Source: Pohlia nutans
Lineage: Eukaryota; Streptophyta; Bryopsida; Bryales; Mniaceae
Assembly (NCBI GenBank): GCA_022496805.1
Contig: CM040085.1
Span: forward strand, 36,485,811-36,549,810
Length of the DNA: 64,000 nucleotides
Direction: 5' to 3'
Part shown: one piece after another, positions 23,201-35,732 of the stretch
Numbering within the stretch: the first letter of the stretch is position 1
Layout of the letters: each line of letters starts with the position of its first letter
Position numbers and translations under genes: made by a program
The notes under the pieces: generated by a model
What the model was told of the DNA's origin: nothing
The model's input: the letters and a program-made list of their open reading frames with translations, nothing else
Database searches by the model: none

Positions 23201-26200
23201 AAAAGAGTTTGTTGGGGGTAGATTATCTATTCATGCCTCAAGGTGAGGTCTACCTTTGGTGCCTCCTCTTAAGGCAGATAGATTCTACAATGATCTCATC
23301 AGAAAAAAGATTATAGACTTTACTCGACCATCCAAATTGCACAATGTTCATAACACACAAACTGCCTGGAATTAGAAAATGAGCCTAGGGTTTAGAAATA
23401 CACTCAAGATGCTCTATGAAATAGTGTTTATTTCGTTTGGTGCAAAGATGTGCAAGATATTAAGGATTGAAATTTGGACATTTTCTATTGTCCTGCCATC
23501 GTGAAAGTAAATCTTAACTCTCGAAATCTTGCACTTTTTTCACCAAACGAAACAAACACTGTATCTTGTATTACATCTTGAGAGTATTTCATATAGCGTA
23601 GGCTCATGTTCTAACTCCTAGCAATTGTGAGCATTTGAAAACTCATTTCATTTAATTTGGAACCCAAAAAATTCCAGAAATTTTCCAGTGACATCGCTTC
23701 AGAGAATATTGGTGCACATACCTCAATAGCATTAACGATGAATTTGGAAAGTATAGATATGAAGATAGTCACAACAGCCAACCAGAAAAGACTACTCCAT
23801 GCGTCGACTTGAGGCTCCTCTGACTCTGCAATCTCGGCAGTCTCCACGTCCTGTTATCACTTGATTTTCAGTAGAATTATGATACTCTCAAGCCCCAAAC
23901 ATAAATCTATCATAACATTCTTGACCCTACAGAATCCCATCCTTGTAGAAAATTACCCAATATTCCATAAAGATATATTTTTGAGCAACTTGATACCAAT
24001 TTGATTCCAAAGTTTTATTTCACCTTGTACAATTTTATTGTAAGTGGTAATTGTATTAAAGAGAAATGTGGAAAATATCTTTGTGTAGGAGACAAACAAG
24101 AAATTTCATACCATCTTCTTTGTTTTTTTTTTGTTTTCTTTGAATCCTTCATTGTCAACTTCTTTGAATCTTTTGCTGATAACTTTTTTGAATCTTCTTT
24201 GTCTCCTTCGTTGTCTCTAAATTTCACATTTCTCTCTAGTAAAATAACCCTATTAGATAACTAAACATTACATGGGCTGTAGAAGGATGATTTTCACGGT
24301 AAAGCAAGAATGTTATGGTTTTAGGGTTAGGGTTGAGGATACCTGTTGTGGAAGGGAGGGAGGATTGTGGAGCTGGAAAAAAATGTATCCGGCATACGCC
24401 ACGAGCATGACGCAGCTGGTGATTCTTGACAACGTCAGCTCAGACTGCCCCGAATGAAGCTCCGTCCGTGTGGCGTGAAGGGCCGCAGGGAACAAAGCGC
24501 ACATCACCGCCATCAACAACAAGCTCGAGTTCAAATGAGCTGCCGCCTGCACATCATTAGTAACCCCACGTTCTCAGGATCCTAACAGCATGGAGATTGT
24601 GCCAGCCTAGACTAAGAAGAGACGTACTAGTAAGTAAGTTTGTACATACTTTCATGCATTTTCTTACAACAATCATGGCATTCTTGCTCCGCTCCCATAT
24701 TACTCGACACTTTTGGGTTTTAAGCATAACGTTCCGGGTTTTCGTGCAGTTGCACTAGAAAGTTTCTATATCCAATATGCCTATGTGCACAAAATTTCAC
24801 ATCTAAAACCTCAATAGGCAAAAGATCAGAGGCTTTTTAGGCCATTGAAACAGCCCATTGTTTGTAAGCACAAACCTCCAAGGAGTTGGAAGATGAACTT
24901 AGGTTTATGATGTACTACAAGATAGAGTATTTGTTTCAAATGTGCAAGATATTGACGGCCGTTGATATTGACCTTCAATATCTTGCACACATTTTTACTA
25001 AATGGAACAAACAAATACTGATTTCAACATGCTTAGGTTCATCTTCTAACTCCGAGCAGTTTGTGCACTATGAGTACCTATGTACTAGATAGAATACTCC
25101 ATGAGTTTTGCTACGGCATATAGCAGGTGCATGTTAATATCTTCGAGTCGCGAGTTTGTAAAAAAGCATTCCAAAGTGTCAGGTAATGTGGGACTCGCCT
25201 TATTGAATTTCTGTTCTTTCTTTGAAGATGCAAAGCCTCCTAAGAGGAAGGCGCACCCCAACACGAGCAGCATGTTGGATAAAATGGATCCGAGAAGCGA
25301 GAGCTGCACCACTCGGACCATGTTGTTTCGGAGTGCAAACACGCAGATGATGAGCTCAGTTGCATTGCCGAATGTTGCATTCAACAGACCTCCCACTGCC
25401 AAGAAAGCACATGATCCATCGTTCAATACATTGGCATCAGAGTGACAAACCTCAGTCCTGAAGAATTGCGTTACAAAGCCCCTCATCTGTATGGATGCAA
25501 ATACATTTTTCAGTGTGTAAGTAAGTACCTGTAGGACCTGTAACGTACGCCAGTTGCCTGATATACACACAGAATGCAAAACAGCAAAGACTTAGAAAAG
25601 GAATGAGGTTAACCCTTAAAGGACATACTAAACCCCACGGGCTTACTTGTTTTTTTGGGAGAATCTTGCTCATAACTTCTACTCCGTTGAACCAAATGGG
25701 GTTTTTAAATGCCAATACGAACATATTTAAGGCATCTAGGTACTTCTTTACAATAGAACCAAAGTAAATTAAAAAGAGAACCATGCTTGGAATAGAGTTT
25801 AGAAGAGATTTTGGGTTTGGGAATCAGGAAAGCCATGTCCATGACTCACTCTGTAACGAATCCGAGCCATATCGCAAATTGTAAACAGGAAAAAGGAAAA
25901 AGGAGAAAGAAGAAGAAGGAGCTCACTCTGTAATGAATCCTTGCAAATTGTAAACAAGAGAAAGGAGAAAAGGAGAAGAAGAAGCTCACTCTGTAATGAA
26001 TCCGAGCCGTTCTGCTAGCGGAACGATTCCTACTAAACTGAGAAGAAAAACCCAGGACTGCAACCAACGAGAGTTACATTGAAATTAGGGTTCAGTAAAG
26101 AAAGACAATGGCTACTGTATGATCAACGTATCTTCAATTCACCGAGCAGGCATTATTTACGCACATTTCCGAGTCGGAGGTGATCACTCAGAAGCGCCAA

Positions 26201-26326
26201 GGGAACACACACTAGCAACACATTCAGAACCGTCCCAAACAGGACCTGTTTCGCACTTTCCACAAATCTTAAACCCTGCGCCATATCCACCATTGTCGTC
26301 TTTACAAACCCATGCCCCTGTTTCAT
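20249..26326 (-). CDS. CAX: vacuolar Ca2+(cation)/H+ exchanger, CAX family
   Basis: Membrane antiporter that moves Ca2+ (or Mn2+) into the vacuole in exchange for protons. Predicted exons (minus): 26340-26165 (likely ATG at 26326), 26057-25990, 25557-25529, 25395-25199, 24546-24343, 23850-23722, 22978-22862, 22026-21973, 21360-21244 and 20356-20249. All are in phase and give about 394 residues. The first helix is [19 protein letters not shown]. The two cation-selectivity repeats are [16 protein letters not shown] (about residues 88-103) and [19 protein letters not shown] (about 278-296), each with the conserved GNA(T)E. Between them lies the acidic loop [15 protein letters not shown] (about 222-236). 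The C-terminus [20 protein letters not shown] is the last CAX helix. The N-terminus is short, and an upstream exon cannot be excluded because the first exon opens in phase 1 at a splice acceptor. One intron uses a GC donor. Its introns hold at least six small transposons. Confidence 0.92.
20764..21008. mobile_element. TTAA-flanked miniature transposon, family J copy 1
   Basis: TTAA-CCTTTAAAGAACATATG at the left and AAGGGT-TTTAA at the right. The interior matches, in inverse orientation, the sequence at 25609-25836 (AACCCCATTTG, GAGTAGAAG, GCAAGATTCTCCCAAAA). Inside the last CAX intron. Confidence 0.7.
21404..21625. mobile_element. TTAA-type miniature transposon, family K
   Basis: Left end TTAA-CCCATAAAGTACTG. 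Right end GGTCTTTTAGAGG-TTGA, with the flanking site mutated. About 222 bp, in a CAX intron. No second copy of its interior seen here. Confidence 0.55.
21714..21952. mobile_element. TTAA-flanked miniature transposon, family A
   Basis: TTAA-CCCCTTAAGGACCAAGG at the left; CTTGGTCTTTGGGGG-TTAA at the right. About 239 bp. This copy is in the opposite orientation to those at 56078 and 62403. It carries the family interior (AAATTTTATATCACTGGAA, CATATGTTGGTAAAAAAAC, TCCAATTTGGGCTTCTTGG). In a CAX intron. Confidence 0.92.
23020..23640. mobile_element. fold-back element with Stowaway-like edge, copy 1
   Basis: CTCCCTCCATCCCATATTAC at 23022 is close to the terminal sequence of plant Stowaway MITEs. 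Downstream an imperfect palindrome has a left arm at about 23350-23470 and a right arm at about 23517-23640. The arms share GCCTA, ACTC(A/T)AGATG, AGTGTTT-TTCGTTTGGTG and TGCAAGAT. The same layout recurs at 24690-25078. Both are in CAX introns and end short of the exon at 23722. Confidence 0.6.
24127..24215. repeat. imperfect minisatellite in CAX intron
   Basis: Three or more variants of a unit around TTCTTTGAATC(T/C)TT, spaced about 27-30 bp. Non-coding. Confidence 0.55.
24690..25078. mobile_element. fold-back element with Stowaway-like edge, copy 2
   Basis: CCGCTCCCATATTACTCGAC at the left edge, followed by ACACTTTTGGGTT as in copy 1. The palindrome has arms at about 24862-24958 and 24965-25078, sharing GAAGATGAAC(C)TTAGG, AGTATTTGTTT and GTGCAAGATATTG. 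In the CAX intron next to the GC-donor splice site. Confidence 0.6.
25609..25836. mobile_element. TTAA-type miniature transposon, family J copy 2 (right end lost)
   Basis: TTAA-CCCTTAAAGGACATAC at the left. The interior is the inverse of 20764-21008. The right terminus is not recognisable; similarity fades near 25836. In a CAX intron. Confidence 0.6.
25845..26005. repeat. triplicated splice-donor region of CAX exon 2
   Basis: CTCACTCTGTAA(T/C)GAATCC occurs at 25845, 25922 and 25985, separated by related purine-rich spacers. On the minus strand each copy reads GGATTC(A/G)TTACAGA followed by GTGAG, which is the 3' edge of the exon and its donor site. Only the copy at 25985-26005 joins the full exon; the other two lie downstream inside the intron. 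Confidence 0.85.
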
Positions 26327-26956
26327 CGCCTCCAACTCAGCTGCACATTGAAGAAAAAAATAAGAATGGGTGTCAATCAATGCAAGCACAGTTTCCGCTA
26401 CTGCTGAAATGCAAGCTTCGAATACTCCACTGGGTTGCAAGCTTCGAATACCCAGTGTGGCAACTTATCGACATGTGGTATGTTCTATCGGTGGCTCCGA
26501 TTTGTCCACGAGACTCACGTGCAACCGAAAGATTTCTGCGCTGCAATTAATGCCTTTCCTTACGACTGCCATTGTACATCGCTTTTGAAATGCTTGACAA
26601 GAAAGAATTGAATTGAATTTCCACCGACGGAATGAATTGAACGTTGGGGCGTCAGGTGTTGTTTGTTTGTTTGACCAGGATCGATCACAGTGTACGTGTG
26701 AGTGGAGATTTGAGAGTTTTGTGAGGAATGATTCATTCATGGAGAGGAGGCGCCGTTGTTGTGAAGGCGGAATTTCGAGCATGATTTGGATTGTTTCGGA
26801 AGGAAGGAAGAAACCCAGCTGCCAGTGATGGCTGACGAGGGAGGCGTAGAATGCAAGGTGGGATTGTGGTTTGAAAGAGCGATATTGTTATGCAGTGTAC
26901 AATACGGTGAGTTGACTTGCTTGTACTGTACTATACGGTACTCCATAACATTCTTG
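26327..26956 (-). promoter_or_regulatory. upstream region of CAX, possible leader exon
   Basis: Mixed-composition sequence with no other gene on either strand. A 15-bp direct repeat TGCAAGCTTCGAATA occurs near 26410 and 26437. On the minus strand, an ATG near 26573 opens MAVVRKGINCSAEIFRLH and ends at a good GTGAGT donor, but its phase does not match the first CAX exon. It is more likely leader than coding. Confidence 0.3.
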
Positions 26957-27746
26957 AGAGCATATCCACCAGCACTTCTGGACCAGTGATTTTTTTATCA
27001 TTTTTTTCTAGGGAGGTGCATTTGCTATTTGAAAATTGGAATTTTGAAAATTGATAGCGAATTTTGGTAATTTAACATGAGGTTTTTTTATAGCCCTTCT
27101 ATTGTTGACCTCAGAATCTAAGGCCATTGTTCTCAAATCATTGTAGCAGATTTGAAATCATGGACAAGTCCACATCATCTTTAGCTAAAGATTGGGTGGT
27201 GAGACATTGTATTTAATGTTGAAGCTTCTACAGTGCTACTGTTGAAAAGGATGGACTCCACTAATTGCTAAAGAACCTTGCTGAAGTACCAAATTTATGA
27301 AAATGAGTAGTTTCGTATAGAAATTTGGCTATGTGTACTCAATGATAGTGAAGAATGTGGTTGTTTAACAAACAAAAAAAAATTGCCCAAATTTCTTTTG
27401 AGGTAAATAGCACGTCAAAATTTCACAATCGCCATTTGGTGATATATCGCCCCCAAAAAAAAAGGTTGCTTTGGATAGCTCTTTGGTTCTGGAAAAATGG
27501 ATACAGTGGATGGGTTGGTCAACAATTTATTTGGAGGGAGACACTGAATACAACAACCCAAGTCAGGGGCCTCAAAACGACTCAAGCTAGTGTAACTTCT
27601 CTTTTTGATTGCACAATTCATGTGTGGTGACTTGTGAGTGGCTTAATTACTATTTTCAGAGTCTAATTGAGTGATGTTGGTAGAGAACTATATAGTATGC
27701 CTTGTAATTTTTGAATGACCTTCATAGTTGATGATGGAGATGCTCT
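26957..27746. mobile_element. possible MITE with AGAGCAT ends
   Basis: AGAGCATATCCACC at the left and GATGGAGATGCTCT at the right form an imperfect 14-bp inverted repeat. The motif is typical of plant hAT or Harbinger miniature elements. No clear target duplication was found. The interior is AT-rich and non-coding. Confidence 0.45.
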
Positions 27747-27888
27747 GAGCTCCCTTTGCTTGGTCCTTGTTCTGCATGATAAATTTTGAATTGAGGATTT
27801 GCAATGCTATTGTAGACGCCTCATTTCTATTGTTGAGGAATGATGTCCCTTTAGTTATAATGTGAAAAAGGGAGTAAGTCAAAGAAGT

Positions 27889-28994
27889 TTAACCCCTAAA
27901 GGACCAGAGCGTTTTTCCTCCAAAAATTATCCAATACTGCCATTTTAACTCCCCCATGCAAACATACCCAAAAAAATGTTATTTTTAATCTTCTAACCGT
28001 AAGATCTTGTCCAAAACTACTTTGAAAGCATCCACAACAAATTTCGTTGAATTTGACCACGCGGATTGCAAGATAACTGCATTTGATGGAAAAGAACACC
28101 CTAGAAAAACAATCGCCCAAAAATTTCAGATTTGTTTGACCGTGGTTACATCAAAAAAACTTCACTATCGAAACTTGTCGCACTTCATTTTAACATTCTA
28201 TACGATGTTACTTCGTTGTGTACTAATTTTTGCTGCATAATTTGGAGATGTTTAAGATGTTGAAGAACACCCTGCACTTGTTGGGGGTTTAAAAGCTTAA
28301 AAAAAGACTCTTTGTTTTTGAAATTGCAATATTTTGACTTTTGTTATTTAGAATACAAATCCCAGCGGTGAAACATAAGTACATTCCATCCTCTATAGAA
28401 CGGTGAAAAAAAGTTTGAAAAAAATTAAATCTCCAAGTTTTAGGAGACATGTAGCATATTTTTAAGAATTTTGGAGGTTAGGGGGGAAATAAAGTGGTAG
28501 TCCTTCATTGGACGATTTGCTTAAATTTTTTAAATTGTTTTTTAAAAATAATTAATTTTAATTTTAAAAATAATAATCCTTAATTTCAAATTTTAATTCA
28601 AAATTTAAAATAATAAGTTCTAATGATAAAAATTTAACTTTCAATTAAAAATAATAAATATTAATTAAAAAAATTAAAATGGTTTTAATTCTTTAAAATG
28701 ATTTTAAATTTTTTAATGGGCACAGTTTGCTGCCTCCACTCCCCCCCCCTCCTCCAAATTCAACCATTTTTCTACTGCCTCGTTGCCTTTTCTCCCGAAA
28801 AAACACATTTCCCCTCATAAATTCCACACACGGTGTCGGAATTCCAATAAAATAAAATAAAAATCCCCTTTTTTGTAGCATGTTGGAGAATCCACTATTA
28901 AGTTTCCTCCAAAATTCGATTAAAAATGTGTTCACCGGAACCTACCCGGCTCTCTAAATGTCCTAGTTAGGACACTTGGTTCTTTAGAAGTTAA
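27889..28994. mobile_element. TTAA-flanked non-autonomous transposon, family B copy 1
   Basis: TTAA-CCCCTAAAGGACCAGAG at the left; a degraded right end, TTCTTTAGAAG-TTAA. About 1.1 kb, matching 61007-62247 in inverse orientation (CGTAAGATCTTGTCC, CCAAAAATTTC, TCACCGCT-type and CCTCCAAAATTC landmarks). No transposase remnant was recognised in the AT-rich interior. Confidence 0.88.
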
Positions 28995-30571
<1,577 letters not shown>

Positions 30572-31197
30572 GGCGGTTTACAGTCGTGACCAATAAGTCG
30601 TCCCATGGACCTCTAAAATGTGCAATTGGTCCCACGAACTCGTCCCCGGACGACTTGGGTTTTTACCACTCTAAAAAATGAACTCAAAGCATGAAAGTTG
30701 AAGTTACCAAAAGGGCTATAAAGTGCAACAATGGATAATGTTTCATGGTCCAAGTTCATTTTTGATGGGTCAAGCAAAACACGTTCTCTGTCCTCAAAAC
30801 CTAAAGACCATGGGGGCTAAAAGAAGCCAAAAACAATTTCAGATTTTTGGGTGCCTATATCTTCCAATCTACAAATTTGAATGCAAAAATTTCAACGGAT
30901 TTGAGTTTAGAATGGCCACGTTATGCTATCCTGAAATTTTCACATCATTTCGACACTTTTGTGTTTTTGGCTTTCTTTTAGTCTCGATGGTCTCCGGGTT
31001 TTTTTATTTTAAAAAAATCAACCCACTCTCTTTTTGGTGCATGGTCACTCCTCCCTGTCCAAGTTCAGTTTACACTATGGATAGTGACCGGTAGCATTTT
31101 CATTTCTCTTGGTCACGACTTGCGACCATGAAGAGTGACCATTGATTTTTTTTTCATTTTCCTTGGTCGTAGCTCTTGATCACAAGTGTAAACAGCC
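30572..31197. mobile_element. putative DNA transposon with 20-bp inverted ends
   Basis: GGCGGTTTACAGTCGTGACC at the left and GATCACAAGTGTAAACAGCC at the right are imperfect inverted repeats. A sub-terminal GGTCACGACTTGCGACC also occurs. About 626 bp, non-coding. Superfamily not assigned. Confidence 0.6.
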
Positions 31198-33569
31198 TAC
31201 TTTAATCCATATCGTGATACCCTCTTGGACGATCATTAGATCCCGATTAGCAATCAATGCATCAGAAAAGTTGGGCCAAACTATTTTGGTGCCATTTTGA
31301 CACTAAAGGCCGCATATAGGTCATTTTAGTGTCATTTGACTCATTTTATCCATACTAGGTTGGTATGGAGGTTGGCATCAAATTATCTTAATTGCATTTC
31401 AATGCACCATCATGGCACCATGTTCACATGCCTTGAAGTTCCTGATGTGGTTTGGTACAAGACATGATTCTTGACGTCAAATGTGAAACACAAAAAAGCG
31501 AGAGGAAAAGGCAATTCTGCGGTTCTTTCATCGATAGTGTGAGCAAATGTTGTGATCAAGCAATTGTTGTGATGTCCTTCATTCCTGTGAATTAATTCTC
31601 TCTCTCCTCTGAAACAATCTCCAGTAAAAGAAACGGCAATAACTGAAGATTAATTTCATGGAGAAACAGAAATAGGTTAGGATTCAAGAAAAGTACACAT
31701 GCTGAAATTTTGTACATTTGAAGTAAGTATAGTCATATTTTACCTATAAAGTGCCAAAATTGAATGTACATTACATAAAAAATTGTAGTGCGAATTTAAA
31801 GGGGGGGGGGGGGGGCCGCCAGGACCTATTCTAAGCTAAAAAGGCAAAAAGAGGGGGAGGGGAAAAAGGAAAAAGGAGGGGGAGGAGGAAAAATGTTAAA
31901 ATTAGAATTAGGCGTTGAGATCTCCTTGACCGTGCGTCTGCTGGTCACATTTTTAGTATCGTTGGAAAGTTCTCGGTGAGGAGAAGTGCACCAAAGTCAT
32001 TTCGTTGCTTTTAGATGTACATTGTGAGAGTTTTGGAATTTTGAGTGATTTTTGACATTATAAATTGAAGTAAATTATGAAAAATTAAAATTGGGAGTTT
32101 TTGATGTTATTCTTGGCATTGTCAGAAAGCTCTCTATGAGTAGGGATGTAGCAAAGTCATTTTGTAACTTTTGGATCTATCGTGTAAAAGTTATGGATTT
32201 TTAATCAAATTTCCTCACCATTAATTAAAATAAAATTATGGATAAATGAATCTAAAAATAAAAATAAAATAAAAAGCATGGTTAAACCACAGGGAGGCCA
32301 ACAAAACACGGCCGCACTGGTTGTTTTCTATAAGTCGAACATAAAAAAATTACAGTGATCTTTAATTTTAAAAAGAAAATAACAAAAAACGATTATGTAA
32401 GTGTTTAAAGTGAAAAATTTGTTTTAAATTGAATTTGTAAATCAAATAAAATTTCCTAAAACAATTAAATTGATCTTGATTAGGATTTCAAAATATCAAA
32501 ATAAACTTTGATTAATTTTATTTTTCATTTTGACTTTGATTGTTTTTAGGTTTAAGGATATTCTAAAAACAAGAATAAAATATTAAATCATTTAGATTGT
32601 TGGAAAAAAATAACATTCAATATTGATCAAATTGATTGTAAATTCTATATAATAAATGAGATCATCTAAATTGAAGTGAAAATAAATGAAATTATGTAGT
32701 AAAGTGAAGAATATACAAAATGATTACAATAAGAGTTGTCATTTTATTTACAAAAAAACATGTGTTGAACTTGTAGCTGTGTAATAAAAATGAAAACCAA
32801 TGCTCTGTAAAATTCATCAATATGACAATTAAAATCCCCCTATCATCATAGTTTTACATAATTATGTGATAAAAACTATATACCGGTATTGAATGAGATG
32901 CATAAATAGATCATGCCAAAGTCTTTTGGAATTTTTAAGTAGTTTTTGCTGAATTTTATATAAATTATTTTTTGAAATTGCCAAAATGATGAAAAATTAC
33001 CAATTTTTACACAGTTTGAGTGATTAAGCGTGAGTTTTGGAGGAAGAAAGAATTGATCTTGTGATCAAATTCATTCTAAGTCACTCCCAAATAATATGGG
33101 ATAAGCAGATCTTGCAAGCCCATGTGAATTCTCACTACACCATATTTTTAAGTAGATTTTGGTGCACAATTGAGCATAGAAATGATTTTATTTTAAAATG
33201 TTTTTAACTAAGAAAGGTTAGAAGGCCAAGTCATCTTCCACGTCCAAAAATAATTTTGTGATTTGAAGTTTTTATGAATGAGATATGAACAAATTTCAGA
33301 AAGGTAGTGAAGAATGTGCATGAGTTGAATAATAAGAAAATGTGTTGTGATCAGACTTTCGAGGTTCAATTGTGCATAGTAGACTAACTTATTTTGAATA
33401 TAAATCAACAAAGAAATTTTTCACAATCATGCAATCTTTCACCCCCAAAAAGAATTTTGTGATTTGGAGTTTTTATGCTTAAGTTATGCACATTTTTGTA
33501 AAGGAGTTTAACCGGTTAACTTTAAAGCAATTGTCCTACTTTGTCCTATCCAAGAGGGAGACCCCACAG
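31198..33569. other. intergenic with homopolymer G tract
   Basis: No gene recognised. It contains a run of 15 G at 31801-31815 followed by a G/A-rich stretch to about 31890. The sequence before the G run (TGTAGTGCGAATTTAAAGGGG) resembles the unit of the repeat at 33570-33750. Confidence 0.5.
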
Positions 33570-33750
33570 GGGGGGGTGGGGAAGGGGGGTTTGGGTATGT
33601 TCCCACCCCCTCTCCTTAAAATTAAAAGAAATGTAGTGCAAATTTTAGAAGGGGGTGGGTATGTTCCCACCCCCCTCCCTTTAAAATTAAAAGAAATGTA
33701 CTGAAAATCTTAAAGGGGGGTGGGTGTGTTGCCACCCCCCTCCCCTCTTT
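33570..33750. repeat. G-rich tandem repeat with palindromic core
   Basis: Three units of about 65-70 bp. Each has GGGGGTGGGTATGTTCCCAC followed by CCCC and then TTAAAATTAAAAGAAATGTA. The core GGGGGTGGG...CCCACCCCC can form a hairpin or, with its runs of five or more G, a quadruplex on either strand. Confidence 0.85.
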
Positions 33751-33876
33751 AATAAATATAAATGCAATGCACATGACTATGTGCACTTTTAATGAAACAA
33801 GTGTTGAAACCTTGTTTTAATCTCATTGAGGTCCCGTCCGGCAAATGATCATCGATCAATAGCTCAAACGAGATTG

Positions 33877-34016
33877 AGAAATGGCAGGTTGTGCAGCGCA
33901 TCATATCAATTCAGATAAATTAGTAGAATAACATGTTAATTTTTAGAAATGGCAGGTTGTGCAGCGCATCATATCAATTCAGATAAATTAGTAGAATAAC
34001 ATGTTAATTTTTAGAA
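33877..34016. repeat. 68-bp perfect tandem duplication
   Basis: Two identical 68-bp units (starting AGAAATGGCAGGTTGTGCAG at 33877 and 33945) with the first bases of a third unit at 34013. Identity between copies indicates a recent event. Upstream of the vasohibin-like gene. Confidence 0.95.
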
Positions 34017-35732
34017 ATGGCAAAAGATCTTGTTGGTAGGAATTAATTTCAGCTTGAGTAATGTACAGGCGCCATTCAACTCAAAGACACAAAAACATAT
34101 ATTGTTTTGAGTGTCGCAATGTGAGGCTGTAGAGCTGTGAGAGAACGATTGAGAGGTAGCTCTAGTTTAAGATCAATTTCGAAAGCACAATTTGTGTACA
34201 AAATTATTCCATGGAGTTTTGCAAATCACGAGATGGCGATGAGTCGCACTGAAGTAGTATACAAAAGATTATTGTAGATATGTTCATAGATACATCCTTG
34301 CTCTCTCGATAGAATTAGAGGAATTGGAGAATTGTGCACTGGAAAATTACAATTAAATTGTATTGAAGCATAAGGTTTAATAGGAGGCGAAGAGGTACCG
34401 TGAGTGTCGCTTAGTTTCCAGTCGTCTTCCGGTATCTTTGCTCATGTGATAGAAACGAGTTGAGTGTAGATTGTTAGTTGATGTCCCCTTTTTCGCAAGG
34501 TCATTGTTATGGCGCCTTGGATAACACAACACTATTCAGTTGTCAGTCCCTTCTTTGATTCCCAAGGACGGCGACGAAATTTCCGTCTACTTCCATGGAT
34601 CTATTGAAGATCTATCCCGTTGCAAAGAGACAATCTCAAATCGTGCATTTGTATTATGCCAATCCGACTTGTTACATACTTATCAAAGTGATACCAGACA
34701 CAAAAGCCTAAATGAGGCTTATGGGAGATATAAGATATTTTACAAATGTTGACGAGTGACAAGGTTCACGAGGAGACCTAGAGCAATGACCGTCACAAGA
34801 CCTAGGTAATGCGCGTAAAGCTCAATCTACTCTGCTCTTTTGCTTCAATGAAGTTTGTGCTAAGTTTTCATAGCTCTCAAGTCTCGCAATAATTCCTACG
34901 TTTTGAGGTGGAAGTCGTAGCAGATTAAACTTCTTGTTCAATATGACATCGGTTATTTAGTCACCCTTTTCAATTGAGTGGATTAACAATTCTTGTCGTA
35001 GATGAGATGCTGTCAGTATTGGTTGAATGTAGGTTGAAAACTGCACATCTAAGATAGACATTGTTCTGAACCCTAGAAAATGTTGATGATGATTTTCTTT
35101 TTGGCTCTTTGCAATGCTGCATCCTTAGTTTTTCATATCTCCCCCCTTGAAGTTTGTGAATGTTGCTAAATTTGAATGTTTAATAGCTTATGAGCCGCCA
35201 ATGCGTCTTATCTCGTCTATCAACTGTCATCGCGTTTATTTAAGTATTGTGTTCAGCGTTAGGTTTAGATGGTAAAATAGAGCATGACACATTTGGTTAG
35301 ACATTCTTTAAATTTAATAGATGCCTCACTTTGTATTAGGGAATTAAGAATTCTGGAGGTGGAAGGTCCATAGCCTTTACTAAATTATGAAGTTTGCGGT
35401 GAGGATTTTGCGAAGCAATCAAGAAATGTCAACAACGAGTTCTATATAATACCGCAGGTATTGAACAAATTTCTTTATGATGACGAAAATAATTTAAGAT
35501 TGCTATAACCAGAAGAAAAGAACCCTACCTCTGAAGTTGCACCATGTGTTTTGTTGAAGAAGATGGGACAGGAACGCAGACATTTGAATTTTCTCCGCAT
35601 TTCAAATTAAAACAATCGCTCTTGTCTTCCATTTGATATGCTCAGCTTGTCTTGTAAACGTCATTTTCTTACACAGTCACACCTAGTCTTGTGACTGCAA
35701 TTTAATTGAGCTTCATGGTTCTTCTTGAACAG
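34017..35732 (+). promoter_or_regulatory. upstream region of the vasohibin-like gene
   Basis: More balanced base composition than the flanking repeats. A short open frame at 34540-34752 (MSVPSLIPKDGDEISVYFHG onward) could be an upstream exon, but no splice connection could be shown. The gene's first firm exon opens at 35733 after the acceptor TTCTTGAACAG in phase 1, so at least one upstream coding or leader exon is expected here. Confidence 0.35.

Noticed and set aside
27889..28994. Transposase inside family B elements
   Set aside because: Both strands were read in both copies. Only short AT-rich frames occur and none is shared in frame between the copies.
30723..31094. Open frame of 123 codons on the + strand
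   Set aside because: Lies inside a transposon-like element with inverted ends. No splice context and no recognisable motif.
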